The notes under the pieces were generated by a model. That model worked only from the letters and a program-made list of their open reading frames with translations, did no database searches and was not told the origin of the DNA. 64,000 nucleotides of DNA. It comes from Pseudomonadota bacterium. GTDB taxonomy: Bacteria; Pseudomonadota; Gammaproteobacteria; Xanthomonadales; Ahniellaceae. The position numbers were made by a program, and so were the translations under genes. Shown here one piece after another: positions 1-8,362 of this stretch. The first letter of the stretch is position 1; each line of letters opens with the position of its first letter. Location of the stretch: NCBI GenBank assembly GCA_022843465.1, contig JALHNO010000021.1:394-64393 (forward strand), given 5' to 3'.

Positions 1-228
1 CATGGCGAAAACGCCCTGCACACCTCCGCAGCAACCATCCCTGGTGCACAACACCCGGCCCGGCCATCCATGGCCGTGCGTTCAACGCAGCTCGCCATGC
101 GATTCAACGCATGGCGAAAACGCCCTGCACACCTCCGCAGCAACCATCCCTGGTGCACAACACCCGGCCCGGCCATCCATGGCCGTGCGTTCAACGCAGC
201 TCGCCATGCGATTCAACGCATGGCGAAA
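1..228. repeat. 109-bp tandem repeat, about 2.1 copies, cut by left window edge
   Basis: The sequence beginning CATGGCGAAAACG at position 1 recurs at 110 and starts again at 219, so the unit is 109 bp. The first two copies are nearly identical; the third is partial and diverges after about 228. The array probably continues to the left. Short open frames cross it, but the repeat gives unrelated peptides in different frames and there is no ribosome binding site, so it is read as non-coding. Confidence 0.85.
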
Positions 229-324
229 GCGCTGCGTTTCACCCCGGAAGGGAGCAACGGTAGTAGCTGATTCGGGTGCCGGGGTTCGGCCGGCGGAGGC
301 CGCCACTCCCCAACAACAAGGCAG

Positions 325-426
325 GGCGCAATAAGCGCAGCGCATTGCGCCGGATCGGTTTTGCATGGCGTTGTCTGCGCGACGAAAGAGAAGAGCTGCG
401 GCGCACTGCGCTGCGCTTGTTGCGCC
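325..426. repeat. Inverted pair of 27-bp REP-like hairpins
   Basis: Positions 325-351 form a hairpin with arms GGCGCAAT and ATTGCGCC around an 11-nt loop. Positions 400-426 hold the same 27-bp element in reverse orientation, with two mismatches by my alignment. Two facing copies of a short GC-rich palindrome about 50 bp apart is the usual layout of REP/BIME elements. They lie just downstream of the diguanylate cyclase gene that ends at 463. No REP-associated transposase is in the window. The rest of the 229-462 stretch shows no gene. Confidence 0.6.
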
Positions 427-462
427 CTTCTTCGAGGCTGTAGATGCGGTAGGACGCGGCCA

Positions 463-1554
463 TCAGCGGCCGGATTCGACGCGATTGCGACCCTTGCCCT
501 TGGCGCGATAAAGAGCCTTGTCGGCGACCGCCAGTACCTCGCGCGGACGCCGGTGCTCGTTGCAGCGGGTGGCAACGCCGAAGCTTGCAGTAACCGAAAC
601 ATCCTGCGGCTTGGACAGCTTCTTGCTGCCGCTGACGGCAGGGCGTACGCGAATGCGGGTCTTCTCCAGCGCCAGCCGCGCGCGCTCGCTGCCTTCCATC
701 GCCCGCGCCAGATCCTGCGTATCGAAGACGACACAGAACTCTTCGCCACCATAGCGGAACGCCTGTCCGCCACTGTGTCGGCGCAGCAGCGCGCCAACCT
801 CGCGCAGCACAATGTCGCCTGCGGCATGACCATGACTGTCATTGAACTGCTTGAAGTGATCGACATCCACCATCGCCAGCGTGTAGCGATTGCCGAGCCG
901 CTCCAGCGCTTCATCCAGCGAACGCCGGTTCGGCAGGCCAGTCAGCGCATCGATGAAGGCCATGCGGTAGGAGCCATAGAGGATGCCGAGCAGAATCACC
1001 ACCGCCGCTGCGGCCAGCAGGGTGTCGGCCTGCAGGCCATGCCACCAGCGCAGCCAGGCGGCAGCGACCAGCAGCAGACTGATGGCAGCGGTGGCTTCGG
1101 CGATTGCCGCGCGAAGCACGTAGCGAAGCAGACAGAGCAGTACCGCCGCCACACTGATCCAGGCGGCGCCGACCAACGGATCCTCACCCGGAAGGGAGGC
1201 ACGGAACAGACGGGTCACATCGATCAGGATATGCGCCGGTGCCTTGACCACGAGGGCAAGCAAGGCGGCCACCACCAGCATCAGGCTGAGCTGTGGTCGC
1301 GCCAACCAGCGCGACTCCGGAACCGCGGCGACGACCAGACAGAGCCAGGGCACGAAAGCGACGGCAGCTGCGGCGTAGTGCCCCATCGTCGCTTCCAGCC
1401 GCGCCGCCGACAGCAGCGCGATCAGCACCGACAGGTGCACCAGCCGTTGGCGATGGAAAAAAAATCCCAGCACCAGGGCGGCGAGCGCGAGCGTCAGCGA
1501 TATCCAGACTGTGGCGGGCATGAGGTCCTGGGGCGAAAAACCCAAAGCTAGCAT
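463..1554 (-). CDS. Membrane-bound diguanylate cyclase (GGDEF domain)
   Basis: Predicted to make cyclic di-GMP from two GTP at the inner membrane. The 363-residue protein has about seven hydrophobic segments in residues 14-194, then a GGDEF domain opening with DALTGLPNRR (202-211) and carrying an intact GGEEF active-site motif (269-273). The usual RxxD inhibitory site just before the motif is absent (the aligned residues are HSGG), so product feedback inhibition at that site is not expected. No separate sensory domain is visible; the membrane region presumably receives the signal. The start is uncertain because no clear ribosome binding site precedes the ATG; a second ATG lies 33 bp further in. 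Catalytic class is well supported; the input signal is unknown. Confidence 0.9.
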   Translation of the reverse strand: MLALGFSPQDLMPATVWISLTLALAALVLGFFFHRQRLVHLSVLIALLSAARLEATMGHYAAAAVAFVPWLCLVVAAVPESRWLARPQLSLMLVVAALLALVVKAPAHILIDVTRLFRASLPGEDPLVGAAWISVAAVLLCLLRYVLRAAIAEATAAISLLLVAAAWLRWWHGLQADTLLAAAAVVILLGILYGSYRMAFIDALTGLPNRRSLDEALERLGNRYTLAMVDVDHFKQFNDSHGHAAGDIVLREVGALLRRHSGGQAFRYGGEEFCVVFDTQDLARAMEGSERARLALEKTRIRVRPAVSGSKKLSKPQDVSVTASFGVATRCNEHRRPREVLAVADKALYRAKGKGRNRVESGR

Positions 1555-1611
1555 GCCCGCCGGGGGCTACGTGGCCCCGGCGCGAATTCACCGTCCGGGG
1601 CAACCCGACAA

Positions 1612-2346
1612 CTACTCCGCGCGCGATTCCCTGCCAGCACGCTCAACTTCGCCGACATCGACCTGACCACGCGGCGCATCGATCCAGACCTGTTCCTGCC
1701 AACGGAAATATTGCTCCGGTTTCCAGTACTTGGCGGCGCAATACTGGGACCCGTCGACTTCCATGAATCCGCCGGCGCCATCGCTGATCATCACCTTGAG
1801 CGCGCCGACAAAGCCGGTCCGGCTGCCCGTGGTCTGATTGCGGGCACGACGCAGCGCGGCCTCGATGCGCGGCTTGGCGACGGCGTCACCGTATTCGGCA
1901 TAGATGGCATCGCCGATCACCAGGGCGCGCTCACGCTCGGTCGGTTCCAGTTCGGCCCAGTAGCGCTCCCGCTTGATCAGCAGATCGCGGTAGTGGCGCT
2001 CGGCGGCAAGATCCATCCAGGCGTAGGCAATGGCACGATCTGCCGCAACGCCCTCACCGCGCCAGTACATCTCGGCGACCATGGCCTGCGAGGGCTTGTC
2101 GGCATGCCGGGCCGCCCGCTTGAATTGCTTGAGCGCGTCTTCGTGACGCCCATCAAAGTAGCTCTTGGCGCCCTCGGTCCGCCAACGCAGATCAGGATGG
2201 CCCGCAAGAAAACTCGCCGATTGCGTCAGCGCCTCGGGCTGCTCGGGCTTGCTGGATTCCTCAGCGGCGCCAGCGAACGAGGGGATCAGCAGCACCGCCA
2301 TTGCGAGCAGAATACCGGTGCAGCCGCTGGAACGAACTCCTTTCAT
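1612..2346 (-). CDS. Exported Sel1-repeat (TPR-like) protein
   Basis: A 244-residue protein with a signal peptide (residues 1 to about 28, hydrophobic core GILLAMAVLLIPSFAGA). Residues about 55-120 look like Sel1/TPR helical repeats (alternating Ala/Tyr pattern with WRGEGVAADRAIAYAWMDLA). Such repeats mediate protein-protein contacts in the periplasm; no catalytic motif is visible. The start at 2346 is chosen because AGGAG lies 7 nt upstream and it begins exactly at the signal peptide; the reading frame stays open for 41 further codons upstream, which I do not include. It is divergent from the lipid cluster at 2590. Function unknown. Confidence 0.75.
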   Translation of the reverse strand: MKGVRSSGCTGILLAMAVLLIPSFAGAAEESSKPEQPEALTQSASFLAGHPDLRWRTEGAKSYFDGRHEDALKQFKRAARHADKPSQAMVAEMYWRGEGVAADRAIAYAWMDLAAERHYRDLLIKRERYWAELEPTERERALVIGDAIYAEYGDAVAKPRIEAALRRARNQTTGSRTGFVGALKVMISDGAGGFMEVDGSQYCAAKYWKPEQYFRWQEQVWIDAPRGQVDVGEVERAGRESRAE

Positions 2347-2550
2347 TTTGATGCTCCTGATAAAGACGCTTGCCATCCTCTCAGGCAACATCTGAACCGC
2401 TCTGGTCCAGGCCGCTTGCGCGGGTGCTGCCTCACGGGAATCTTGCCTATGACCACGGCCTGGCACCACTGACAGAAGTCAGCCCGGACGGATGCACGAG
2501 CCCGAACCCGGATCGGGCCGAAGCGGCGAGCCTGAACGCCCGAGGCCGCG

Positions 2551-2556
2551 TACACT
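2551..2556 (+). promoter_or_regulatory. Possible -10 element of the lipid-modification cluster
   Basis: TACACT lies 34 nt before the desaturase ATG, in the 243-bp divergent intergenic region. No convincing -35 hexamer sits at 16-18 nt, so an alternative sigma factor or an activator may be needed. A short hairpin CTGAC-AGAA-GTCAG lies at 2469-2482. Confidence 0.25.
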
Positions 2557-2589
2557 TTGCGCCGACATTCCAACTGCCAGACTGAACCC

Positions 2590-3564
2590 ATGAACAATCC
2601 GTCATCCGATCCGCCAGTGCGCACGGGCGGAACCAACCGGCTGCGCGCCGCGGCGGTTTCGCTGGCGCGCTGGTTCGACAACAGCACTGCCTCGCCGGCT
2701 GCCGAAAGCGAGCCCGAGCGCATCGACTGGCTGCGCGTCATTCCCTTCATCGGCCTGCACATCGCAGCCGCCTTCGTGGTGGTGGTCGGCTTCTCCTGGA
2801 TTGCGCTGGCAACTGCCGTGGCACTGTACGCGTTGCGCATGTTCGCCATTACCGGCTTCTATCACCGTTATTTTTCGCACCGCAGTTTCAAGACCTCGCG
2901 CCTGCTGCAGTTCATTTTCGCGCTGATCGGTACTTCCAGTGTGCAGCGCGGCCCGCTGTGGTGGGCGGCGCACCACCGCGGCCATCACCGCCACGCCGAC
3001 ACCGAACATGACGTCCACTCGCCGGTGACACGGAGCTTTTTCTGGAGCCATATGGGCTGGTTCCTGACCCGCGGTGGCTTCGCCACTGATACCAGCCGGA
3101 TCCCGGATCTGGTGAAGTTTCCCGAACTGCGCTGGCTGGACCGCTTTGACGTGCTGATTGCGATCGCGCTGGCGACCTTTCTTTTTGTCGCCGGTGGCTA
3201 TCTTGAGCGCAACCACCCCGAACTTGGCACCAGCGGCCCCCAGTTGCTGATCTGGGGATTCTTCGTGTCTACCGTGGTGCTGTTTCATGCCACGGTTTCG
3301 ATCAACTCGCTGGCGCACCGCTTTGGCAGCAGGCGCTATGCGACCGCCGACAACAGCCGCAACAACGGAGTGCTCGCGCTGATCACCTTCGGCGAGGGCT
3401 GGCACAACAACCACCACCACTTCCCGGCATCGGCACGCCAGGGATTTTTCTGGTGGGAGATCGACCTTACCTGGTACGTGCTCAAGATGATGAGTTGGTT
3501 GCACCTGATCTGGGACCTCAAGAGCGTACCGCCGGAGCGCAAGTACGCTGGCGCCGCGGCCTGA
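2590..3564 (+). CDS. Acyl-CoA/acyl-lipid fatty acid desaturase
   Basis: Membrane di-iron desaturase expected to introduce a cis double bond into a fatty acyl chain using O2. All three histidine boxes are present: HRYFSH (92-97), HRGHH (129-133) and HNNHH (272-276), with hydrophobic pairs at about 50-85 and 185-240. Length (324 residues) is normal for the delta-9 type. The ATG at 2590 is preferred over one 33 bp upstream, which would add a non-homologous-looking leader. First gene of a seven-gene same-strand cluster; its stop is 1 bp from the next ATG, so co-transcription is likely. In this setting it may supply the unsaturated acyl chain that the downstream methyltransferases modify (inference). 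Confidence 0.9.
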   Translation: MNNPSSDPPVRTGGTNRLRAAAVSLARWFDNSTASPAAESEPERIDWLRVIPFIGLHIAAAFVVVVGFSWIALATAVALYALRMFAITGFYHRYFSHRSFKTSRLLQFIFALIGTSSVQRGPLWWAAHHRGHHRHADTEHDVHSPVTRSFFWSHMGWFLTRGGFATDTSRIPDLVKFPELRWLDRFDVLIAIALATFLFVAGGYLERNHPELGTSGPQLLIWGFFVSTVVLFHATVSINSLAHRFGSRRYATADNSRNNGVLALITFGEGWHNNHHHFPASARQGFFWWEIDLTWYVLKMMSWLHLIWDLKSVPPERKYAGAAA

Positions 3565-3565
3565 T

Positions 3566-4810
3566 ATGCGCATTGCCATCATCGGATCAGGAATCAGCGG
3601 ACTCGGCGCCGCCTGGCTGCTTTCGCGCCAGCACGAGGTGGTGGTGTTCGAGGCCAGCGACTACGCCGGCGGCCATACCCATACCCATGATATCCGGCTG
3701 GGCGAGCGCGACTACCGGATCGATTCTGGCTTCATCGTCTGCAATCCCGCGCACTACCCGCATTTCATGCGCCTGCTTGCCGAACTCGAGGTTCCGACCC
3801 AGGAAACGACGATGAGTTTCGCGCTCAGCAATGAGCGCAGCGGCCTGGAGTACAACGCGACCCGGCTAAACACGCTGTTCTGCCAGCGACGCAATCTGCT
3901 GTCACCCCGCTTCTGGCGGATGGTGCGCGACATTCTGCGTTTCTACCGCGAAGCGCCGGCCCTGCTCGATGCGCCCGACCCGGGTCCCAGCCTGGGCGAA
4001 TATCTCGATCGGCAGGGCTACTCGGCGATGTTTCGCGATGATCACCTGGTGCCGATGGCGTCGGCACTGTGGTCGTCACCGTCGCGCCGCATTCTGGAGT
4101 TTCCGGCGCGCTATCTGGTCCAGTTCATGGCCAATCACTGCATGCTGCAGACCAGTGACCGGCCACCGTGGCGGGTGGTACGCGGCGGCTCGAAAACCTA
4201 TGTCGAGGCCTGGACGAAAAAATGTAACGCTCACCTGCGCCTGGCGACGCCCGTCGCCAGCATCCGTCGCCACCACGACGGCGTGACGGTGAACAGCGCA
4301 CACGGCGCCGAACGCTTCGACCAGGTCGTGATGGCCTGCCACAGCGATCAGGCGCTCGGCCTGCTGACCGATGCCAATGAACTCGAACGCGATATCCTCG
4401 GTGCGCTGCGCTTTCAGGACAACGACACCGTGCTGCACACCGATACCCGCCTGCTGCCCCGCAACCGCAAGGCCTGGGCGGCGTGGAATGCCCTGGTACT
4501 TGCCGATGCCGACGAGGTCTGCACGGTAACCTACGACATGAACCAGTTGCAGCGCATCGAAGCCCCGGAGACCTTCTGCGTCACGCTCAACTGCACGGAT
4601 CGGATCGATCCGGCCCGCATCCTCAAGCGCATGCGCTACCGCCACCCGGTTTATGACGAGGCCAGCGTCCGCGCACGTGCGCGGCGCAGCGAGATCAGTG
4701 GTCAGCAGCGTACCTGGTACGCCGGCGCCTACTGGGGCTGGGGCTTTCATGAAGATGGCATGCGCAGCGCGGTCGATGTCGCCAGCGGGCTCGGCGTGCA
4801 CTGGCCATGA
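3566..4810 (+). CDS. FAD-dependent amine-oxidase-family oxidoreductase
   Basis: A 414-residue flavoprotein with an N-terminal Rossmann FAD site (GSGISG, 7-12, acidic E29 at the end of beta-2) followed by the AGGHTHT segment typical of the NAD(P)-binding/amine oxidase family found beside DUF1365 and cyclopropane synthase genes. Its substrate is not known from the sequence; an oxidation or desaturation of a modified acyl chain would fit the cluster (inference). It starts 1 bp after the desaturase stop and overlaps DUF1365 by ATGA (4807-4810), indicating translational coupling. Confidence 0.85.
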   Translation: MRIAIIGSGISGLGAAWLLSRQHEVVVFEASDYAGGHTHTHDIRLGERDYRIDSGFIVCNPAHYPHFMRLLAELEVPTQETTMSFALSNERSGLEYNATRLNTLFCQRRNLLSPRFWRMVRDILRFYREAPALLDAPDPGPSLGEYLDRQGYSAMFRDDHLVPMASALWSSPSRRILEFPARYLVQFMANHCMLQTSDRPPWRVVRGGSKTYVEAWTKKCNAHLRLATPVASIRRHHDGVTVNSAHGAERFDQVVMACHSDQALGLLTDANELERDILGALRFQDNDTVLHTDTRLLPRNRKAWAAWNALVLADADEVCTVTYDMNQLQRIEAPETFCVTLNCTDRIDPARILKRMRYRHPVYDEASVRARARRSEISGQQRTWYAGAYWGWGFHEDGMRSAVDVASGLGVHWP

Positions 4811-5649
4811 ATTCCACCGCCGCGACCAGGATGCCACGCTCGCCGGCGCCGGTGCTGATGGCAACCGATCCCGCGCCTGCCGCTGCGTCGGCCAGCGCCA
4901 TCTACGTTGGCCACATCAGTCATCGCCGACACCGTCCGCACCCGCATCGGTTCGGCTATCCGCTGTTCATGATGTACCTGGATCTGGCTGATATCGGGGC
5001 ATGCTTTGCCGGTCGCTGGTTGTGGTCGGTGAATCGGCGCAATCTCGCGGAATTCCGCCGCAGCGATTTCCTCGGGCCGGCCGACATCCCCCTCGATCAG
5101 GCCGTACGCGATCGCGTCGAACAGGAGACCGGTCAGCGCCCAGGCGGGCCGATCCGGATGCTGGCGCACCTGCGCTACTTCGGCCTGTCCTTCAATCCGG
5201 TGGCGTTCTACTACTGTTTTGCTGGCGATGGCACAACCCTGGAAACCATCGTCGCCGAGATTACCAATACCCCGTGGCGTGAACGCCATGCCTATGTCCT
5301 GCCGCTCAGCGAGGCGACTGGTCAGGGCAGGATGCATGCCTGGGAATTTGCCAAGCAATTCCATGTTTCGCCGTTCCTGCCGATGGATCGCCGCTATCAC
5401 TGGCGTTTCAGCCATCCAGGGGACAAGCTTCGCGTGCATATGCGGGTGATCGCCGACGCCGCAACCGAATTCGATGCCAGCCTGCGCCTGCAACGCCGGC
5501 CACTGTCTGGTTGGGGCCTCGCGCGCAGCCTGCTGCGCTTCCCGCTGATGAGCCTGCAAGTGGTGCTGGCCATCCATTGGCAGGCCTTCTTCATCTGGTG
5601 CAAACGCAATCCGGTCTACGATCATCCCCACAATGGGAAACCGAAATGA
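4807..5649 (+). CDS. DUF1365 family protein
   Basis: A 280-residue member of DUF1365, recognised by the N-terminal GHISHRRHRPHPHRFGYPLF block (histidine/arginine rich) and the central LSFNPVAFYYCF motif. The family has no firmly assigned reaction; it is nearly always found between an FAD oxidoreductase and a cyclopropane-fatty-acid-synthase-type methyltransferase, as here. It overlaps both neighbours by 4 bp ATGA junctions (4807 and 5646), so the three proteins are probably made in step. A role in fatty-acid or phospholipid modification is inference from context. Confidence 0.85.
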   Translation: MNSTAATRMPRSPAPVLMATDPAPAAASASAIYVGHISHRRHRPHPHRFGYPLFMMYLDLADIGACFAGRWLWSVNRRNLAEFRRSDFLGPADIPLDQAVRDRVEQETGQRPGGPIRMLAHLRYFGLSFNPVAFYYCFAGDGTTLETIVAEITNTPWRERHAYVLPLSEATGQGRMHAWEFAKQFHVSPFLPMDRRYHWRFSHPGDKLRVHMRVIADAATEFDASLRLQRRPLSGWGLARSLLRFPLMSLQVVLAIHWQAFFIWCKRNPVYDHPHNGKPK

Positions 5650-7001
5650 CTGCAGCCAACAGCGATTCACCAAACAGCCACCGACCCGCGCTCGCCAATG
5701 AGGCGCAGGCCTTGAGCATTGCCGCGCTTGCCGATGGCCGCCAGCAGCCTATGACGCATACGGCGCTGACCCGCTTCCTGCGGGCGCGGCTGTTCAAACA
5801 ATTGAGCGCCCTGCGCGACTGCGAGATCCGCATTGTCGACGACGGCACCACAACGGTGCTTGGCCACGCCGCCGCCGATCCCGCGACCACATTGCGCGCC
5901 GATCTGCACATACGTTCTGCGGAGTTCTACCGGCGGGCAGCTGGCAATGGCAGCGTCGGTGTCGCCGAGGCGTACATGGACGAACTCTGGCATTGCGATG
6001 ATCTGACTGCACTGGTGCGCATCTTTGTCCGCAATCGCGATCTGCTGGACGCAATGGAGACCGGCAGCGCACGCATCGGCGGCTGGCTGATGCGCCTGCT
6101 CAATACCTTGCGCCGCAATACCCGCAGTGGCAGCCGTCGCAATATCGCCGAGCACTACGATCTTGGCAACGACATGTTCCGGCTTTTCCTTGATGAGAAC
6201 CTGATGTACTCGTCGGCGATTTTCCGCAGCCCCGACGAGCCGCTGCAGACAGCGGCAACCCGCAAGCTCGAACGGATCTGCCAGAAGCTCGACCTGAAGC
6301 CAGGCGATCATGTGCTGGAAATCGGCACCGGCTGGGGCGGTTTTGCACTGCATGCGGCCCGGCACTACGGCTGCCGCATCACCACCACCACGATCTCGCG
6401 CGAACAGCATGCGCTGGCCAGCGAGCGGATCGCGCAGGCCGGGCTGTCCGATCGGGTCACCCTGCTGACCCAGGACTACCGCGATCTCGAAGGCAGCTAT
6501 GACAAGCTGGTTTCAATCGAGATGATCGAGGCCATCGGCCACCAGTACCTGGAGACCTTCTTCGCCAAGTGCAGCAGCCTGCTCAAGCCGGACGGCATCG
6601 CCCTGGTCCAGGCGATCACGATCGAGGATCATCGTTACGAGCAGGCGCTCGGCGCCGTCGATTTCATCAAGCGCTACATCTTTCCGGGCAGCTTCATTCC
6701 TTCAATCTCGGCCATGCTCTCGGCTTCGGCGCGGGTGTCTGATCTGAAACTGTTCAACCTGGAAGACATCGGACCGAGTTATGCCCTCACGTTGCAGCTC
6801 TGGCACCGACGCTTTGTCGAGCAGATCGGGCAGGTACGCACCCTGGGCTACTCGGATCGTTTCATCCGGATGTGGCGCTGGTACTTCGCCTACTGCGAGG
6901 GCGGCTTCCTTGAGCGCTCGATCGGTGATGTCCAGATGCTGATGGTCAAGCCCGGCGCGCGACCGCGCCAGTACCTGCCCGACCTGTCGCCCTCGCTATG
7001 A
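5646..7001 (+). CDS. Cyclopropane-fatty-acyl-phospholipid synthase family methyltransferase
   Basis: SAM-dependent methyltransferase of the CFA synthase family, acting on double bonds of membrane phospholipid acyl chains. The 451-residue protein has the N-terminal lipid-binding region, the YDLGNDMF block (171-178), SAM motif I EIGTGWGG (225-232) and SIEMIEAIGH, where the family has a conserved active-site glutamate. Whether it makes a cyclopropane ring, a methyl branch or a methylene group cannot be told from sequence. Start 5646 overlaps the DUF1365 stop (ATGA), which favours it over the open frame that runs 45 codons further upstream. Overlaps DUF2878 at 6998. Confidence 0.9.
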   Translation: MTAANSDSPNSHRPALANEAQALSIAALADGRQQPMTHTALTRFLRARLFKQLSALRDCEIRIVDDGTTTVLGHAAADPATTLRADLHIRSAEFYRRAAGNGSVGVAEAYMDELWHCDDLTALVRIFVRNRDLLDAMETGSARIGGWLMRLLNTLRRNTRSGSRRNIAEHYDLGNDMFRLFLDENLMYSSAIFRSPDEPLQTAATRKLERICQKLDLKPGDHVLEIGTGWGGFALHAARHYGCRITTTTISREQHALASERIAQAGLSDRVTLLTQDYRDLEGSYDKLVSIEMIEAIGHQYLETFFAKCSSLLKPDGIALVQAITIEDHRYEQALGAVDFIKRYIFPGSFIPSISAMLSASARVSDLKLFNLEDIGPSYALTLQLWHRRFVEQIGQVRTLGYSDRFIRMWRWYFAYCEGGFLERSIGDVQMLMVKPGARPRQYLPDLSPSL

Positions 7002-7543
7002 ATATCTGGGTGAACATCATCGGATTCCAGCTGGTCTGGCTGGCAGCAGTTGCGGGCGCCGGCCATGGCCTGTGGTGGGCCGGTCTACCCGTGCTCGCGC
7101 TGTTTGCGGCCTGGCAGTACCGGGTCAGCCTGGTGCCGCGGGCCGACGGCAAGCTGGTATTGCTGGCCGCGCTGCTGGGCTTCGGCGTCGATAGTGCATT
7201 CGCGTCGGCACGCTGGCTGGAATATTCATCGGCCCAGCCCTGGCCCCTGCTGGCACCAGTCTGGATCGTCGTGCTGTGGATGGGCTTTGCGCTGACACTG
7301 AACCATTCGATGCAGTTTCTGCGCGGGCGCTACCTGCTGGCGACCGCGCTCGGTGCGCTCGCAGGCCCGCTCGCCTATCTGGCCGCCGAACGCGTCTGGG
7401 GTGCCGTACGCATCGACACCTCGCAAGGGCCGGTGCTGCTGGCACTGGCGCTGGCCTGGGCCATCGTCACTCCTTTGCTGATCGCAATATCGGTGCAATG
7501 GGCGCATGCCGAGAATGCGGCCGCCACAGAGGCCAGAACATGA
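6998..7543 (+). CDS. DUF2878 family membrane protein
   Basis: A 181-residue integral membrane protein with about five to six hydrophobic helices and the family-typical start NIIGFQLVWLAAVAGA and central LNHSMQFLRG. No catalytic motif is evident. DUF2878 genes travel with CFA-type methyltransferase and DUF1365 genes in other Proteobacteria, so a membrane role in the same lipid pathway is inferred. Coupled to both neighbours by ATGA overlaps (6998 and 7540). The DUF3833 gene that often accompanies this set is not present here. Confidence 0.8.
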   Translation: MNIWVNIIGFQLVWLAAVAGAGHGLWWAGLPVLALFAAWQYRVSLVPRADGKLVLLAALLGFGVDSAFASARWLEYSSAQPWPLLAPVWIVVLWMGFALTLNHSMQFLRGRYLLATALGALAGPLAYLAAERVWGAVRIDTSQGPVLLALALAWAIVTPLLIAISVQWAHAENAAATEART

Positions 7544-8328
7544 GCGCGGCACTGGCACCTCTGCCGGCGTTCGCCGTGGTCGCTCTGCTCGTCATGATTG
7601 CGGTCTGGGAGCTGCAACGACGCACCCGCAATGCCGGCTATGTGGATGTCGCCTGGGCGCTGATGCTGGGTTGCGCGGCGCTCTACTTCGGCTGGATCGG
7701 AACCGGAGACATCCATGCGCGCACCCTGATCGCCGCCATGGGTGGGCTCTGGGGCTTTCGCCTCGGCCTGCACCTGGTGGCACGCGTGCTGGCCGAACCC
7801 GAGGACGGTCGCTACGCACACCTGCGCGCGCACTGGAAGGACGATCAGACCAAGCTGCTGGGCTTCTTCGTTTTCCAGGCTGGGCTGACTGTCCTGTTCG
7901 CTCTGCCGTTCCTGGCCGTGGCGCAGAATCCGCAGGCACCGAGCGTGCTCGCCGCGGCTGCTGCCATCGCCATCTGGCTGATCAGCTGGCTCGGCGCCTC
8001 CATCGCCGACCGCCAGCTGACCCGCTTCCGCGGCAATCCCGGCAACCGCGGCCAGACCTGTCGCGTCGGGCTCTGGCGCTACAGCCGGCATCCCAACTAT
8101 TTCTTCGAATGGCTGCACTGGTTCGCCTACGTGATCCTTGCTATCGGTTCGCCGCTGTTCTGGTTCAGTGTGGCCGGGCCCGTGCTGATGTTTCTGTCAC
8201 TACGGTTCGTCACCGGGATCCCGTTCGTCGAGGCGCAGTCGCTGCGCTCGCGTGGCGATGACTATCGCGAATACCAGCGCACGACCAATGCCTTCTTCCC
8301 CTGGTGGCCGCGCAATTCCACGCGCTGA
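7540..8328 (+). CDS. DUF1295 (steroid 5-alpha-reductase-like) membrane protein
   Basis: A 262-residue multi-pass protein of the DUF1295 family, related to the C-terminal domain of steroid 5-alpha reductases and isoprenylcysteine methyltransferases. It shows about seven hydrophobic segments and the C-terminal signature LWRYSRHPNYFFEWLHW (roughly 190-206), which in relatives binds NADPH or SAM, plus GDDYREYQR near the end. Reduction or methylation of a lipid intermediate is plausible (inference). The ATG at 7540 overlaps the DUF2878 stop; the open frame upstream of it is out-of-frame shadow of DUF2878. Confidence 0.85.
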   Translation: MSAALAPLPAFAVVALLVMIAVWELQRRTRNAGYVDVAWALMLGCAALYFGWIGTGDIHARTLIAAMGGLWGFRLGLHLVARVLAEPEDGRYAHLRAHWKDDQTKLLGFFVFQAGLTVLFALPFLAVAQNPQAPSVLAAAAAIAIWLISWLGASIADRQLTRFRGNPGNRGQTCRVGLWRYSRHPNYFFEWLHWFAYVILAIGSPLFWFSVAGPVLMFLSLRFVTGIPFVEAQSLRSRGDDYREYQRTTNAFFPWWPRNSTR

Positions 8329-8362
8329 CCGGCGCCCTCTTCTTCAAGGCGAAAGCATTGCC

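Noticed and set aside
463-1554. Degenerate or receptor-type GGDEF
   Set aside because: The GGEEF motif is intact, so an active cyclase is the simpler reading; only the inhibitory site is missing.
2347-2589. ECF-sigma (RpoE/ChrR-type) promoter for the lipid cluster
   Set aside because: I looked for the TGATCC-type -35 with a TAAGTA-type -10 and did not find it; no sigma/ChrR gene is adjacent either.
2557-2589. Upstream ATG as start of the desaturase
   Set aside because: It would add 11 residues without family similarity; ATG 2590 fits better.
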